Of a stretch of DNA of 64,000 nucleotides, positions 17,156 to 28,583 are shown piece by piece. The DNA lies in the NCBI GenBank assembly GCA_015228875.1, contig JADGCS010000006.1, positions 1 through 64,000 of the forward strand, written 5' to 3'. Each line of letters opens with the position of its first letter. The stretch's first letter is position 1. The notes under the pieces are model-generated. The model was not told the DNA's origin. It saw nothing but the letters and a program-made list of their open reading frames with translations, and did not search any database. The translations under genes were made by a program, and so were the position numbers. Source of the DNA: Deltaproteobacteria bacterium. GTDB taxonomy: Bacteria; UBA10199; JADGCS01.

Positions 17156-18052
17156 ATGAATAGAATAAACCTCATTGTTGTTTTCATCTGTCTGGCTTTG
17201 ATTTCAAGCGGCTGCAGCCAGTTTCAGGCTGTCTTTAACAAAGAAGGGCGCGCGTCTCCTCATGCCTTGACAAAGGGTCCACAAACCAAAAAAACAGTTT
17301 CCCAAAAAATAAAAAACAAAGACGCCACAATCGAAAAAAAGGATCATAAAAAAACCAAACCACCCAAAGAACAAAAAAAAATAAAAAAACAAAAACAACC
17401 TGCCCCGTTGCAAATTCAGGGAGACGGAAGACAGCCCATCGTTACAAAAAAAGGCACATACTATTTTGTGGTCAAGGGCGACACGATCTCACTCATTTCG
17501 GAAAAATACAAAATATCGCGTGATCACCTTGCCCAGATCAACGACTTGTACAACTCAGATCTTGTGGCCGGGAGGCGGATTTTTATCCCCAACAGAAAAA
17601 CAAAAAAAGACTTCCTCTCGGTCACGGATATTATCAGGGCCAAAAAAATTGAGCGCGAGAGGTCTTTACGTTCGATTAAATTTATCTGGCCTCTTAAAGA
17701 ATACGTCATCACCAGCGGTTTTGGGTGGCGGCGTGGCAGACCGCACGAAGCCCTTGATTTGTCCGCAAAACGGGGGACGCCTGTCTTTGCTGCGACTGAT
17801 GGCGTGGTGATCTTTGCCGAAAGATACGCCGGCTATGGCAATCTCCTTGTTCTTAAACACGCAAAAAATTATTTTACGGCCTACGCGCATCTGCATACAA
17901 TGCAGACAGAGGTCGGGAAAAAAGTCAAAAAGGGCGAGCAGATCGCCACTGTTGGCAATACGGGACGATCCAGTGGTCCTCACCTGCACTTTGAGATTCA
18001 TAAAAAGACGCAGGCCATAGACCCGCTCAAGCTCTTGCCCAAGAAAAAATAA
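17156..18052 (+). CDS. LysM/M23 peptidase lipoprotein (NlpD/EnvC-like)
   Basis: Lipobox LISSGC, LysM (YYFVVKGDTISLISEKYKIS), M23 (GFGWRRGRPHEALDLSAKRGTPVFAATDG, GPHLHFEIH). Confidence 0.9.
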   Translation: MNRINLIVVFICLALISSGCSQFQAVFNKEGRASPHALTKGPQTKKTVSQKIKNKDATIEKKDHKKTKPPKEQKKIKKQKQPAPLQIQGDGRQPIVTKKGTYYFVVKGDTISLISEKYKISRDHLAQINDLYNSDLVAGRRIFIPNRKTKKDFLSVTDIIRAKKIERERSLRSIKFIWPLKEYVITSGFGWRRGRPHEALDLSAKRGTPVFAATDGVVIFAERYAGYGNLLVLKHAKNYFTAYAHLHTMQTEVGKKVKKGEQIATVGNTGRSSGPHLHFEIHKKTQAIDPLKLLPKKK

Positions 18053-18143
18053 CACGGTCTGTGTGTTTCCGATGCCGAGTTTCTGGTCACGACATCACAG
18101 GTGATGTCTGGGGGCTGGTATTTTCAAAGAGAGGAGATAAAAA

Positions 18144-18656
18144 ATGGATTTAAGCAAAACCATCAGAGATGTTCCTGATTTTCCAAAAAAAGGCATCCTT
18201 TTTAAGGATATCACAACCCTTCTTAAAGACCCTTCTGCGCTGCGCGAGTGTGTCCAGCAGTTAACACAGCCCTTTATCAACAAGGGGATCAAAAAGGTTT
18301 GCGGGATAGAATCGCGGGGTTTTATTTTCGGTACGGCCCTGGCCCTTGAGCTTGGTGCAGGCTTTGTTCCTGTGCGCAAGGCAGGCAAGCTTCCCTATAA
18401 AACCGTTTCACAAGAGTACGCCCTTGAGTATGGCACCGATAAAATAGAGATTCACGTAGATGCCATAGAAAAAGGCGAAAGGGTTCTTATTGTCGATGAC
18501 CTTCTCGCAACAGGGGGGACGGCCGCGGCCTGCATGGGTCTCTTAAAAAAAATCGACGCTCAAATTTATGGATTTGCCTTTCTGGTAGAGCTTGCCTTTC
18601 TCAACGGGCGGCAAAAACTGACAGAAGGTCAGGTGGTGTCGTTGGTTGTGTATTGA
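18144..18656 (+). CDS. apt: Adenine phosphoribosyltransferase
   Basis: IRDVPDFPKKGILFKDITTLLKD; VLIVDDLLATGGTAAA. Confidence 0.95.
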   Translation: MDLSKTIRDVPDFPKKGILFKDITTLLKDPSALRECVQQLTQPFINKGIKKVCGIESRGFIFGTALALELGAGFVPVRKAGKLPYKTVSQEYALEYGTDKIEIHVDAIEKGERVLIVDDLLATGGTAAACMGLLKKIDAQIYGFAFLVELAFLNGRQKLTEGQVVSLVVY

Positions 18657-18682
18657 GGCTCCTCGTTGTTTTTAAAGTTTTA

Positions 18683-18853
18683 AACCTAGAAGCGGCAGTT
18701 GAAGAATACAAGGCGACAGGAGATACGGGATTTAATTGGGTTCTACGCGACTTCCCGTGCTTCACCCGTTGGGTGAGCAATTTTGACTCTCCGAACCCAA
18801 TTAAATCCCGTATCTCCTGTCGCTTAGCATGGTTCAATTGCCGTTTGTAGGTT
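18683..18853. repeat. Type IV long-stem hairpin element, copy A
   Basis: Perfect 31 bp arms 18713-18743 / 18793-18823 (GCGACAGGAGATACGGGATTTAATTGGGTTC); imperfect extension outward to AACCTA/TAGGTT. Confidence 0.85.
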
Positions 18854-20006
18854 AAAAACAATCGAGATACCTTGCAATCACCAGGCGCTGGATTTCTGAT
18901 GTGCCTTCGCCGATGTCCAGTAGTTTTTGATCGCGGTAGTATTTTGCCGCGGGGTATTCTTCCATTAAGCCGTAGCCGCCGTGGAGCTGCACGCAGTGAT
19001 TGGCGACCCTGTAAAACACCTCAGAGCAATACACCTTGGACATCGCGGCCTCTTTAGAGAACGCGCGGCCCTGATCCTTAAGCCAGCAGGCCCTGTAAAG
19101 AAGGCTGCGGGCGGCCTCGATCTCGGTGGCGCAGTCCACAAGTTTAAAGGCATTAATCTGAAAGGACGAGATAGGTTTTCCAAAGGCGATTCTTTCTTTT
19201 GAATATTTTAAGGCCTCTTCGAAGGCCCCCTGTGCGCCGCCAAGCCCCATCGCGGCAATCGCAAGACGCCCGCTGTCCAAGGTTTGAAGCATCTGTTTAA
19301 AACCGTCACCGCGTTTTCCCAACAGATTACCTTCGGGGACGGTGACATCATCAAAGTAAAGCTCGGCGGTATTTGATGATCTCCAGGTCATCTTGTTTTT
19401 CATGGCCTTGGCTGTGAGTCCCTTGCAGCTTTGCTCTGCGATGATGCAGGATATTTCTTTTTTACCGTTGTCTTTTGTGTCTGTAATAGCCTGCACGGTG
19501 ACACCCGCGCTCATCTCGTTGGCAGAGTTTGTGATAAAAATTTTTGACCCGTTGATGATCCATTGACCATCTTTTAAAATCGCGTTGGTCTTTGAGTTGC
19601 CGGCATCAGAACCCGCGTTGGGCTCGGTGAGTCCAAACCCCCACAGTTTTTTTTCGGAACACAGGGGAGGCAGGTATTTTTCCTTCTGTTCTTTGCTGCC
19701 AAAGTAATACAGCGGGCCAATTCCCAGAGAATTGCCCGCGGCCACCGTTGCCGCCTGACACCCGTCGATCCTTGCGAGTTCTTCCACAACAATAATGTAA
19801 GACAGATAATCCATCCCCTGCCCGCCGTATTCTGGGGAACAGGTGACCCCAAAGAGCCCAAGGTCAAACATTTTGCCGGTGAGTTCGTATGAAAATTCCT
19901 CTTTGCGGTCGAGTTCGAGCCTCACTGGTTTGATTTCCTTTTCGGCAAAATCACGGACGGTGTTTTTTAAAAGCATTTGTTCGGGGGTAAGGTCATAATT
20001 TGGCAT
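18852..20006 (-). CDS. Acyl-CoA dehydrogenase
   Basis: GFGLTEPNAGSDAGN, SQ/YRDQKLLDIGEGTSEIQRLVIAR. Confidence 0.93.
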   Translation of the reverse strand: MPNYDLTPEQMLLKNTVRDFAEKEIKPVRLELDRKEEFSYELTGKMFDLGLFGVTCSPEYGGQGMDYLSYIIVVEELARIDGCQAATVAAGNSLGIGPLYYFGSKEQKEKYLPPLCSEKKLWGFGLTEPNAGSDAGNSKTNAILKDGQWIINGSKIFITNSANEMSAGVTVQAITDTKDNGKKEISCIIAEQSCKGLTAKAMKNKMTWRSSNTAELYFDDVTVPEGNLLGKRGDGFKQMLQTLDSGRLAIAAMGLGGAQGAFEEALKYSKERIAFGKPISSFQINAFKLVDCATEIEAARSLLYRACWLKDQGRAFSKEAAMSKVYCSEVFYRVANHCVQLHGGYGLMEEYPAAKYYRDQKLLDIGEGTSEIQRLVIARYLDCF

Positions 20007-20277
20007 GGCCCAGTATTAGGTGTTCCTTAGAAAAAGTTCAAACATTTATGTCCCTGGCGGCTATGCAATTGCCTAAAATGTCTAATAAAGGTCATGGTGG
20101 TGTCGCCTGGCAGGTGGACCATTGTTGCACTGTGCCAATTCGGGATACAATCTTGTTGTTTTTACACACAAAACAGGTATTTTTTTGTTTCGGGAATACG
20201 CAACTTATGGCACGGTTGGACGATAACTCCATCGTACGGTCGTACAAATAATGCGGGGAGATTTATTTGCCTTTATG

Positions 20278-21441
20278 ATGCACAAAGAAAAACTTACAAT
20301 GATCATGGTCGTTCTCGTTTTGTTTTTTGCAGCCTGCTCGACCTTTAATTCCGAAAAGCAGTACACCAACAAGGTGGTGGCACCTGATTTTATTACCGAG
20401 CTTTATGGTCACACCGATCAGACGATCGCTGTCAATCACCCGGACGGGGCCCACATTTCATGGATGGGGTTTATTCAATCCAACGACTACAAGTATTTTC
20501 AGATTACTAAGGTGCAGGTTGGTACGCAGACGATTGTTGCAGAGAACATGGAGATCGATGGGGAGCTTTTTACGCCGTCCTGCAACGCGATTGTCGAAGA
20601 TATCACCGTCGGTGCCAGCGCATCCCAAACGACAGGTTATGCCAACGGAAACATATCTGTTGCGGGGGCCAACGATCTTAAGATCACTGTCCGTTACAGC
20701 CCGCTCATCGCGATAGAATCCGGGGACGCCCCCCACGAAACCTATTTAATTATCAACTACGATCAGCCCGAGGCCGGCTCCATGCGGATCAAGTTGCAGG
20801 GATTCACGCAGGGGGTCAAGGCCGACAAGTGCACACAGGCGGTCTCAACGATGGAGGTGATCGAATACCAGATCAAGGGCGGGGCGTTTGATCTGTACTT
20901 TTGCAGTTCGGAGGTGGCAAAGGCGGGACTTAATAATACTGAGCAGGATCCTGGCAGCCCCGATTATCACGGGGTTTCAACAAATCTGGCCACGGTCTCC
21001 GTGACCAACCCGGCGATGACATTTTATAAGGTTGATGAAGAGACGGTGTGTATTCTTACGGCACCAACACCGACAGTTGAGAAATTTGATTTGCCCATTC
21101 CTCCCATGCCCGGTGTGCCCATTGACTCCATGGAGATCAAACTCATGGAGGGCTCGATTGCCCAGTGTGATCTTGATGCGGACGGAAATATTTTATGCCC
21201 GGAGAGCATCAACATCGAGGCGTTGGTCTCTTTGTCAGGGTTTAGTTTGACAAACCAGCAAGTAACAGCCGAAGCACTTGTGACAACAGATTGTACGGAT
21301 TTTGGCAGTATCAGCGGTTCCGGCGCCTTTGGGGATGAGAGTCTCACCCTTATTCTTTCGGGCAAAACTCTGTCTGATCAAAATACACAGGAATACAACA
21401 TTGTTGATTCGCTTATTGTGGCTGTGATTAAACTTGAATAG
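20278..21441 (+). CDS. Hypothetical lipoprotein
   Basis: MHKEKLTMIMVVLVLFFAACST signal with lipobox; beta-rich body. Confidence 0.6.
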   Translation: MHKEKLTMIMVVLVLFFAACSTFNSEKQYTNKVVAPDFITELYGHTDQTIAVNHPDGAHISWMGFIQSNDYKYFQITKVQVGTQTIVAENMEIDGELFTPSCNAIVEDITVGASASQTTGYANGNISVAGANDLKITVRYSPLIAIESGDAPHETYLIINYDQPEAGSMRIKLQGFTQGVKADKCTQAVSTMEVIEYQIKGGAFDLYFCSSEVAKAGLNNTEQDPGSPDYHGVSTNLATVSVTNPAMTFYKVDEETVCILTAPTPTVEKFDLPIPPMPGVPIDSMEIKLMEGSIAQCDLDADGNILCPESINIEALVSLSGFSLTNQQVTAEALVTTDCTDFGSISGSGAFGDESLTLILSGKTLSDQNTQEYNIVDSLIVAVIKLE

Positions 21442-21467
21442 AGAGAGAGTCCTGTCGGTCCGATTCA

Positions 21468-23303
21468 CTACTCATTGCCGTATTTATCCACAAACACCTC
21501 AAGTTCGGTTTCGTATTTTGTGGTTGCCAGATCAAGAACGCTGTAGAGTTCATCAATCTCTCGTTTGATGACTGCCAGACTTTTAGAGAGGGCAATTGTT
21601 TCGTTGATGTCCTGCTGTTCGGAGGCTGCAATAAGCCTGTGTTTGATGTCTTCGATTTTTTTTTCTTTTTCGCGGATTTGATTTTCTGTCTGTTCCATTT
21701 TTTTCTTTAAAGGTCCGAGTACCCGCGACCGCTCTGCCGTTATTTCTGCGCGTTTCTGGCGTTTTTCCTTTTTTGATGTTTTTTCATCGGAAGTGTTTTG
21801 CCCCTCTGGGGGCGCGTCTTCCCAGCCAACGCGTCTTAAAAAATCGTCGTAATCACCCTCAAAGTTAATGGTCTCACCATTTTTAAAAATAATCAATCTT
21901 GTGGCAAAGCGGCGCAGGATCATTTCGCTGTGAGTGACAAGGATGACTGCCCCGTCAAAGTTGTCAAAGCCGTCAAGAAGGCCTTCTATTGATTCCTGAT
22001 CGAGGTGGTTTGTCGGCTCATCCAACAGGAGCAGGTTGACCTCACGTGCGAGTATTTTGCCAAGCAGCACGCGGCTTCTTTCGCCGCCCGAGAGTACGCC
22101 GATTTTTTTTTCTGCGAGGGCCTGGTCAAAGAGCATGAGCCCGCAGATGGATTTGACCTGACGGCGGGTGAGGGTACTGCTTTCCATGGCTATTTCTGTT
22201 TCGATGGTGTTTTCGTGATGCAGGCGCTCGATATTCATTTGTCCAAAAAAACCCTTCTCTGTCTGCGGGTGGCATGAGCTTTTGCCGGTCAACGGTTTGA
22301 GTTCGCCCGCCATGAGGTTGAGCAGTGTGGATTTGCCGGCGCCATTTTTTCCGACGATCGCGATGCGGTCACCCTGTCTGATAAAAAGATTAAACCCCTT
22401 GATCAAAGGCTCGTTCATTTTATGATAGGCAAAGGAGTAGTTTTCGTACTGCGCCAATATTTTTGCAGGGCAGTGTTTGTAGTTGAACTTAAACGCCAGG
22501 GTGTCCTCGTTTTTGAGTGCAGCCATTTCTTTAAGTTTGGAGAGCTTTTTAAGTTTGGACTGCGCCTGCGTGGCCCTGCGCGCAGAGGCCCTGAAACGGT
22601 CAATGTAGGTCTGCATGTGTCTGATCGCGTGACCCTGCTTGACCCTCGATTTTTCGTAGAGTTCTTCTTCGGCAATAAGCTGCTGATAATATTTAAACGT
22701 GTCTCCTTTTATTTTTTTAATTTTTTTTCTGTGAATCCCCATGGTGGCGTTGGTCACCTCGTCCATAAAACCGCGGTCGTGAGTGATGATGATAAATTCG
22801 CCGGAGAATGAATTTAAAAAAGACTTGAGCCAGCGGATGCTCACGATGTCCAGATAGTTTGTGGGTTCATCCAGAAGCAGAAGATCGGGTGACTGAATGA
22901 GCAGTTTTGCGAGAGTGATGCGCATCTGAAAACCGCCCGAAAAACTCTCTGGGGCGCTGGCAAAGTCCATTTCGCTAAATCCGAGGCCCATCAAGATTTT
23001 TTCAACATGGTATATTTGATCTTTTTCTTCTGCTTTAAGGGCTTGACTACATTCATCGAGCAGGTTCTTTTTTGAAAATTGAATGTATTGTTTGAGAGTG
23101 CCGATGATGTAATTTGACGGGATAATGATTTCGCCGCTGTCTGCCTCTTCTTCTTTGGTGATCAGTTTAAAGAGGGTGCTCTTGCCAAAACCGTTTCTGC
23201 CGACAAGACCGACCTTCTCTCCCTTGTCAAGAGTGAATGTGACATCATCAAACAGAAGCTGCGTGCCGTATGATTTTTTTAAACGTGAGACCTGTATCAT
23301 CAC
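21468..23303 (-). CDS. ABC-F family ATPase
   Basis: Two ABC cassettes GLVGRNGFGKST and AIVGKNGAGKST with LSGGERSRVLLGK; no TM segments. Confidence 0.93.
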   Translation of the reverse strand: MMIQVSRLKKSYGTQLLFDDVTFTLDKGEKVGLVGRNGFGKSTLFKLITKEEEADSGEIIIPSNYIIGTLKQYIQFSKKNLLDECSQALKAEEKDQIYHVEKILMGLGFSEMDFASAPESFSGGFQMRITLAKLLIQSPDLLLLDEPTNYLDIVSIRWLKSFLNSFSGEFIIITHDRGFMDEVTNATMGIHRKKIKKIKGDTFKYYQQLIAEEELYEKSRVKQGHAIRHMQTYIDRFRASARRATQAQSKLKKLSKLKEMAALKNEDTLAFKFNYKHCPAKILAQYENYSFAYHKMNEPLIKGFNLFIRQGDRIAIVGKNGAGKSTLLNLMAGELKPLTGKSSCHPQTEKGFFGQMNIERLHHENTIETEIAMESSTLTRRQVKSICGLMLFDQALAEKKIGVLSGGERSRVLLGKILAREVNLLLLDEPTNHLDQESIEGLLDGFDNFDGAVILVTHSEMILRRFATRLIIFKNGETINFEGDYDDFLRRVGWEDAPPEGQNTSDEKTSKKEKRQKRAEITAERSRVLGPLKKKMEQTENQIREKEKKIEDIKHRLIAASEQQDINETIALSKSLAVIKREIDELYSVLDLATTKYETELEVFVDKYGNE

Positions 23304-23320
23304 AAGTTACTAACTTAACT
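23302..23320 (-). repeat. Solo end palindrome of the type I repeat
   Basis: ACAAGTTACTAACTTAACT against the ABC-F start codon. Confidence 0.55.
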
Positions 23321-23322
23321 GA

Positions 23323-23474
23323 GTGTCTGTCGGGAAAGCCCCTGTTTCGCAGGAGTCCTTAAAAATCATGTCCCGTGGAAAAATATACGGACATGATTTT
23401 TAAGGGTTTGAAATATTTTGCAAGCGGCAAAATTTTCAAACTTCCGGAGAAACAGGGGCTTTCCCGATAGACAC
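23323..23474 (-). repeat. Type V cruciform element, copy D
   Basis: Outer arms GTGTCTGTCGGGAAAGCCCCTGTTTC / GAAACAGGGGCTTTCCCGATAGACAC with two internal hairpins. Confidence 0.9.
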
Positions 23475-23481
23475 TATTTAC

Positions 23482-24915
<1,434 letters not shown>

Positions 24916-25036
24916 CTAAGGTAAAGGTCGTTATTCTGTACAAAGCGATAATCTGGCAACGAATAATCAATCAGATTCTTGTGTGTCAACTAAGTTAAAT
25001 GGGCTATGATGATCTTATTGTCGCGGAGGGGGCATC

Positions 25037-25852
25037 CTACACCAACAGCGAGATCTTTGCCTTTTCTACTTCGAGGATTTTTTTGAGTACCATGATGCCG
25101 GCCTTTTGTTTGATTTGATTTTGCACCATGAGAGAGGCACCCTGGCTGTAGTCCAGGTCTTCAATCACTGATCTTGCAGCGGTGATGTTTTCGAGGGACG
25201 TCTGGTTTGCTGCTTCTATATTGTCTACCCTGTTCATGTTGGAGCCGACACTCGCCATGGCGTTTGTGACCTCACCTATGGCGTTATCGATGGCTGTGAG
25301 GGCAGATCCTGCGCCGGCCTGTGTGCTTAAATCAATACTGTCAATGCCGAGTGAAGAGGTGCGCACATCATTCAGACTGATATTAACGGTGTCCCCTTCG
25401 TTGGGGCCGATCTGGATTGACTTGTTAACATAAGCGCCATTGAGGAGTGTCTCACCGTTAAAATTGACCCCGTTGGCGAGTTGATCCATGGAAGACATCA
25501 GATCACCCGCTTGTGTAGACAATGCGGCCCTCGCACCCGAGGAGATGGTCCCATCGGCCGCCTGCACAGCGGTGGCCCTGAGGTCCTGCAGGGTGGTCAT
25601 CATCTGTGTGAGCCCGCCGTTTGCGGTGTTAAGTACTCCGTTGACAGAACTGATATTGCTGTTTGCCACGCCGTAGCCGTTGATGCTCGCCGTGAACTCA
25701 CCGATGCGTGACAAAAGCACGGGACTGTCACGTCCTGTATTGACGGCCTTTCCCGATGAAAACTTGTTGTAGAGATCCGAGATGTTGTAGCTGATGCGCG
25801 ACAGGCTGCCCAGTGTGGATAAAAAACCGCTTGAAGTATTAAAGCTCACCAT
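25037..25852 (-). CDS. Short flagellin / flagellin-like protein
   Basis: N-terminal D0/D1-like ISYNISDLYNKFSSGKAVNTGRDSPVLLS; C-terminal SVIEDLDYSQGASLMVQNQIKQKAGIMVLKK. Upstream ORF-track residues are type I repeat. Confidence 0.75.
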   Translation of the reverse strand: MVSFNTSSGFLSTLGSLSRISYNISDLYNKFSSGKAVNTGRDSPVLLSRIGEFTASINGYGVANSNISSVNGVLNTANGGLTQMMTTLQDLRATAVQAADGTISSGARAALSTQAGDLMSSMDQLANGVNFNGETLLNGAYVNKSIQIGPNEGDTVNISLNDVRTSSLGIDSIDLSTQAGAGSALTAIDNAIGEVTNAMASVGSNMNRVDNIEAANQTSLENITAARSVIEDLDYSQGASLMVQNQIKQKAGIMVLKKILEVEKAKISLLV

Positions 25853-25889
25853 AGATCCCCCCCGTGCAGGCGCCCCTTGATGTATAGGC

Positions 25890-25996
25890 ATTTCAAAGTC
25901 GACAGGGCGCGGGTGCATTCCTCGCAGAATGGAGAAATTCAATCGCGTACCCCAAGGGCATTTCCTTCGGGCATCAAAGTCAAGTTAGTAACTTGT
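25890..25996 (+). repeat. Type I repeat, copy d, with one nested hairpin
   Basis: ATTTCAAAGTCGACAGGGCGCGGGTGCATTCCTCGCAGAATGGAG..; CCCCAAGGGCATTTCCTTCGGGCAT nested; ends CAAGTTAGTAACTTGT. Confidence 0.9.
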
Positions 25997-26043
25997 CTGC
26001 AGGTCTTTCTATTGTAGCATAAACAGGGGCATTGGCAAGGGGT

Positions 26044-26133
26044 AGAACCTTGGAAGGTTTTTTTTACGCGTTTCGGCATCAATTTTTGCATGGTGTCCGC
26101 CCGCGTAGTATTTTCAGCTTTATGCGGGTTATG
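26044..26133 (+). repeat. Type II repeat, copy 5
   Basis: AGAACCTTGGAAGGTTTTTTTTACGCGTTTCGGCATC..CGCGTAGTATTTTCAGCTTTATGCGGGTTATG. Confidence 0.9.
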
Positions 26134-26163
26134 TGATTGTGACAGCACGGTTGTTGTGAGTTG

Positions 26164-27498
26164 TTAACCAATGTCAATTAATTCCGCCAACCCGACACCT
26201 TTTTCGTTGATCCCGATCAGTCTCACAGACCGGATTTGTTTTCTGATGTCGGTTTTTGAATCCACAAGGACCTGAATGTAATTTGTGCTGTAGCCTGAGT
26301 ACTGATCTTTCTTTCGCTGATCGAAGAGGACATGAAGAAGGGAGCCCATGTGTTTTTTTAAATAGCCAAGTTTATGCATGCGGCCTGTCTCGATGAGTGT
26401 CTGACTGCGTTTTTTTGCTGTTGCCGGATCAACCCTGTCTTTTAAGGAACTGGAGGCCGTGCTGTCCCTTTTACTGTAGCGGAACACATGCAGATAAGTA
26501 AAGGGTGCACTGTGCACAAAATTGAGAGTGGTCTCAAAATCATGATCGGTCTCGCCGGGGAATCCCACAATGATGTCGGTCCCGAGGGCAGAACCGGGAA
26601 GGATGTCGACGATCTGATCCAGCAGGCGCTGATAGTCTTCAATCAAGTACTTGCGGTTCATTGCCCTGAGCTGCTTGTTACACGCACTTTGCAGGGGGAC
26701 ATGCAGGTGACGGCAGATCACTGTTGAATCGCGCATGAGTTTTAACAGATCGGTGGTGATGGTGTTAGGTTCAAGAGAGCTGATGCGGATGCGCTTGAGC
26801 CCGTTGATACTTTGCATGGCATCCAGCAGATCAGTGAGCGCAAGGGGCTTGTGCTCGTTAAAACTATATGTCCCGATGTTGACCCCTGTGAGGACGATTT
26901 CCTGATACCCCTGAGAGGCGAGTTTTTTTGCCTCTGCAAGGGTGTCTTTAAACGAACGGCTGCGCGGAAGGCCGCGTGCGAAAGGGACAATGCAGTACGA
27001 GCAGAAATAATCACAGCCCTCCTGTATTTTTAAAAAGGCACGCGTGCGTGATGTGGTGGCTATAAACCCCTGATTGGTGTCATTGTTGCAGGCGACATCG
27101 TTGTTCACGCGCACTAGGGGGGTGTTGGGCTTGGTGTTTTCGAGGTGGTCGAGATAGTCAAAGATGCTGTATTTTTCGTTGTTGCCGAGAATGAGATCCA
27201 CGCCTGGTATTTTTTCGATGGCGGCGGGACTTATCTGTGCGTAACAGCCGGTCACCACAATCCTTGCTTGGGGTGCATGGCGCCGGGCCAGCCTGATCAC
27301 GGCACGGCTGTCCGCATCGGCGGCGTTTGTGACGGTGCAGGTGTTGATGATCGTGAGGTCGACGTCTTCACCAAAGGGTTTTACGGAGTAACCATTTTCG
27401 GCAAACTTATTCTGGATGGCGTCGGTTTCGGATTGGTTGAGTTTACAGCCAACGGTGGTAAGGCTCACTGTTCTTATTTTGCGGGGTGTCTTGTTCAT
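26164..27498 (-). CDS. mtaB: tRNA t6A37 methylthiotransferase MtaB (radical SAM)
   Basis: TVGCKLNQSETDAI, NTCTVTNAAD, QEGCDYFCSYCIVPFARG. Confidence 0.9.
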   Translation of the reverse strand: MNKTPRKIRTVSLTTVGCKLNQSETDAIQNKFAENGYSVKPFGEDVDLTIINTCTVTNAADADSRAVIRLARRHAPQARIVVTGCYAQISPAAIEKIPGVDLILGNNEKYSIFDYLDHLENTKPNTPLVRVNNDVACNNDTNQGFIATTSRTRAFLKIQEGCDYFCSYCIVPFARGLPRSRSFKDTLAEAKKLASQGYQEIVLTGVNIGTYSFNEHKPLALTDLLDAMQSINGLKRIRISSLEPNTITTDLLKLMRDSTVICRHLHVPLQSACNKQLRAMNRKYLIEDYQRLLDQIVDILPGSALGTDIIVGFPGETDHDFETTLNFVHSAPFTYLHVFRYSKRDSTASSSLKDRVDPATAKKRSQTLIETGRMHKLGYLKKHMGSLLHVLFDQRKKDQYSGYSTNYIQVLVDSKTDIRKQIRSVRLIGINEKGVGLAELIDIG

Positions 27499-27516
27499 GT
27501 ATTGGCCCTGTCGAGG

Positions 27517-28494
27517 CTAAATCCACCCTGCTGCCTTGTATCCCGCGGCTGTTTCCTTAAGGGCCTGTGCGAGGGCAATGTGGGGGACCCAGTTAAAATC
27601 AGACTGCAGTTTTTGACTGGAACAGAGCCACGTTTTTTGCTGAAGCTGCTGATAATATTTTTTATCAAGGACAATGGGGACCGGCAAAATATTTGAGAGC
27701 AGGGTATTGGCCTTCATGGCGAGATACAGCAGGGGCATGGGGACAGGAACCAGTTTAATCTTTGTACCCAGTGATTGTGCCACCTCGTTCCACAGGGCAT
27801 GCACATCGGTGGGTTCGTTGTGCGAGACAAAATAAAGCCTGTGATCCGTGGAGGAATCCTGTGTGAGTTTTATAATGACATCAACCAGATCGGAGAGGGC
27901 AATAAAACTGATGTGCTGGTTTTGGTTTTGGGGGACAAAACCAAACCCTCTTTTTGCCATTTTGTAAAGATTGAGAATATTGGTGTCCAAGGGGCCCACA
28001 ACAGTGCAGGGCCTGAATACGGTGACGGGGATGTCTTTTTGTGACAGCAAAAATTTTTCTGCATTGAATTTTGAAAGGCCGTAGGCGTCAACGGGGGAGG
28101 CTTTGTCTGATTCTGTCAGGGGCTGATCTGTTATTGCCGGCCCGGCGGCGGCTTGTGAACTGCAGAACAGGATGCGTTGCGGTTGCCATTTTTGATTTTT
28201 TAAAAAACTGTAAAGATTAACAGTGCTGAAAAAATTTGTTTTTTCGTAATCAGACTGTTTTTTTGCGGTGACAATGCCTGCCAGATGGATGATCTGATCG
28301 CAGTGGGGGATTTTAAACGCAGGGTCTTTAAAAGAGTCGAGGTCACCATAAATGATTTCGAGGCGGTCATGCTTAAGTGACGCGGCCTTTTTGTGTGATC
28401 TGACGAGTGCGGCAACCTCATGGCCGTGTTTAATAAGATCACGGCAGAGATGCTGTCCAATAAAACCGGTAGCCCCGGTGATAAAAAACTTCAT
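27517..28494 (-). CDS. NAD-dependent epimerase/dehydratase (extended SDR)
   Basis: MKFFITGATGFIGQHLCRDL, YGLSKFNAEKFL. Confidence 0.88.
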   Translation of the reverse strand: MKFFITGATGFIGQHLCRDLIKHGHEVAALVRSHKKAASLKHDRLEIIYGDLDSFKDPAFKIPHCDQIIHLAGIVTAKKQSDYEKTNFFSTVNLYSFLKNQKWQPQRILFCSSQAAAGPAITDQPLTESDKASPVDAYGLSKFNAEKFLLSQKDIPVTVFRPCTVVGPLDTNILNLYKMAKRGFGFVPQNQNQHISFIALSDLVDVIIKLTQDSSTDHRLYFVSHNEPTDVHALWNEVAQSLGTKIKLVPVPMPLLYLAMKANTLLSNILPVPIVLDKKYYQQLQQKTWLCSSQKLQSDFNWVPHIALAQALKETAAGYKAAGWI

Positions 28495-28583
28495 GGCACC
28501 TTTTTTACGGGATCAGGGGGCGTTGAGGCAAGGGGAATAAAAAGGGTGAGTGTGGATCAATGCAAAGACCGCACACCCACAGA

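Noticed and set aside
15646-18656. surE-pcm-nlpD-like-apt order as a novel system
   Set aside because: surE-pcm-nlpD linkage is well known in Proteobacteria; ordinary housekeeping.
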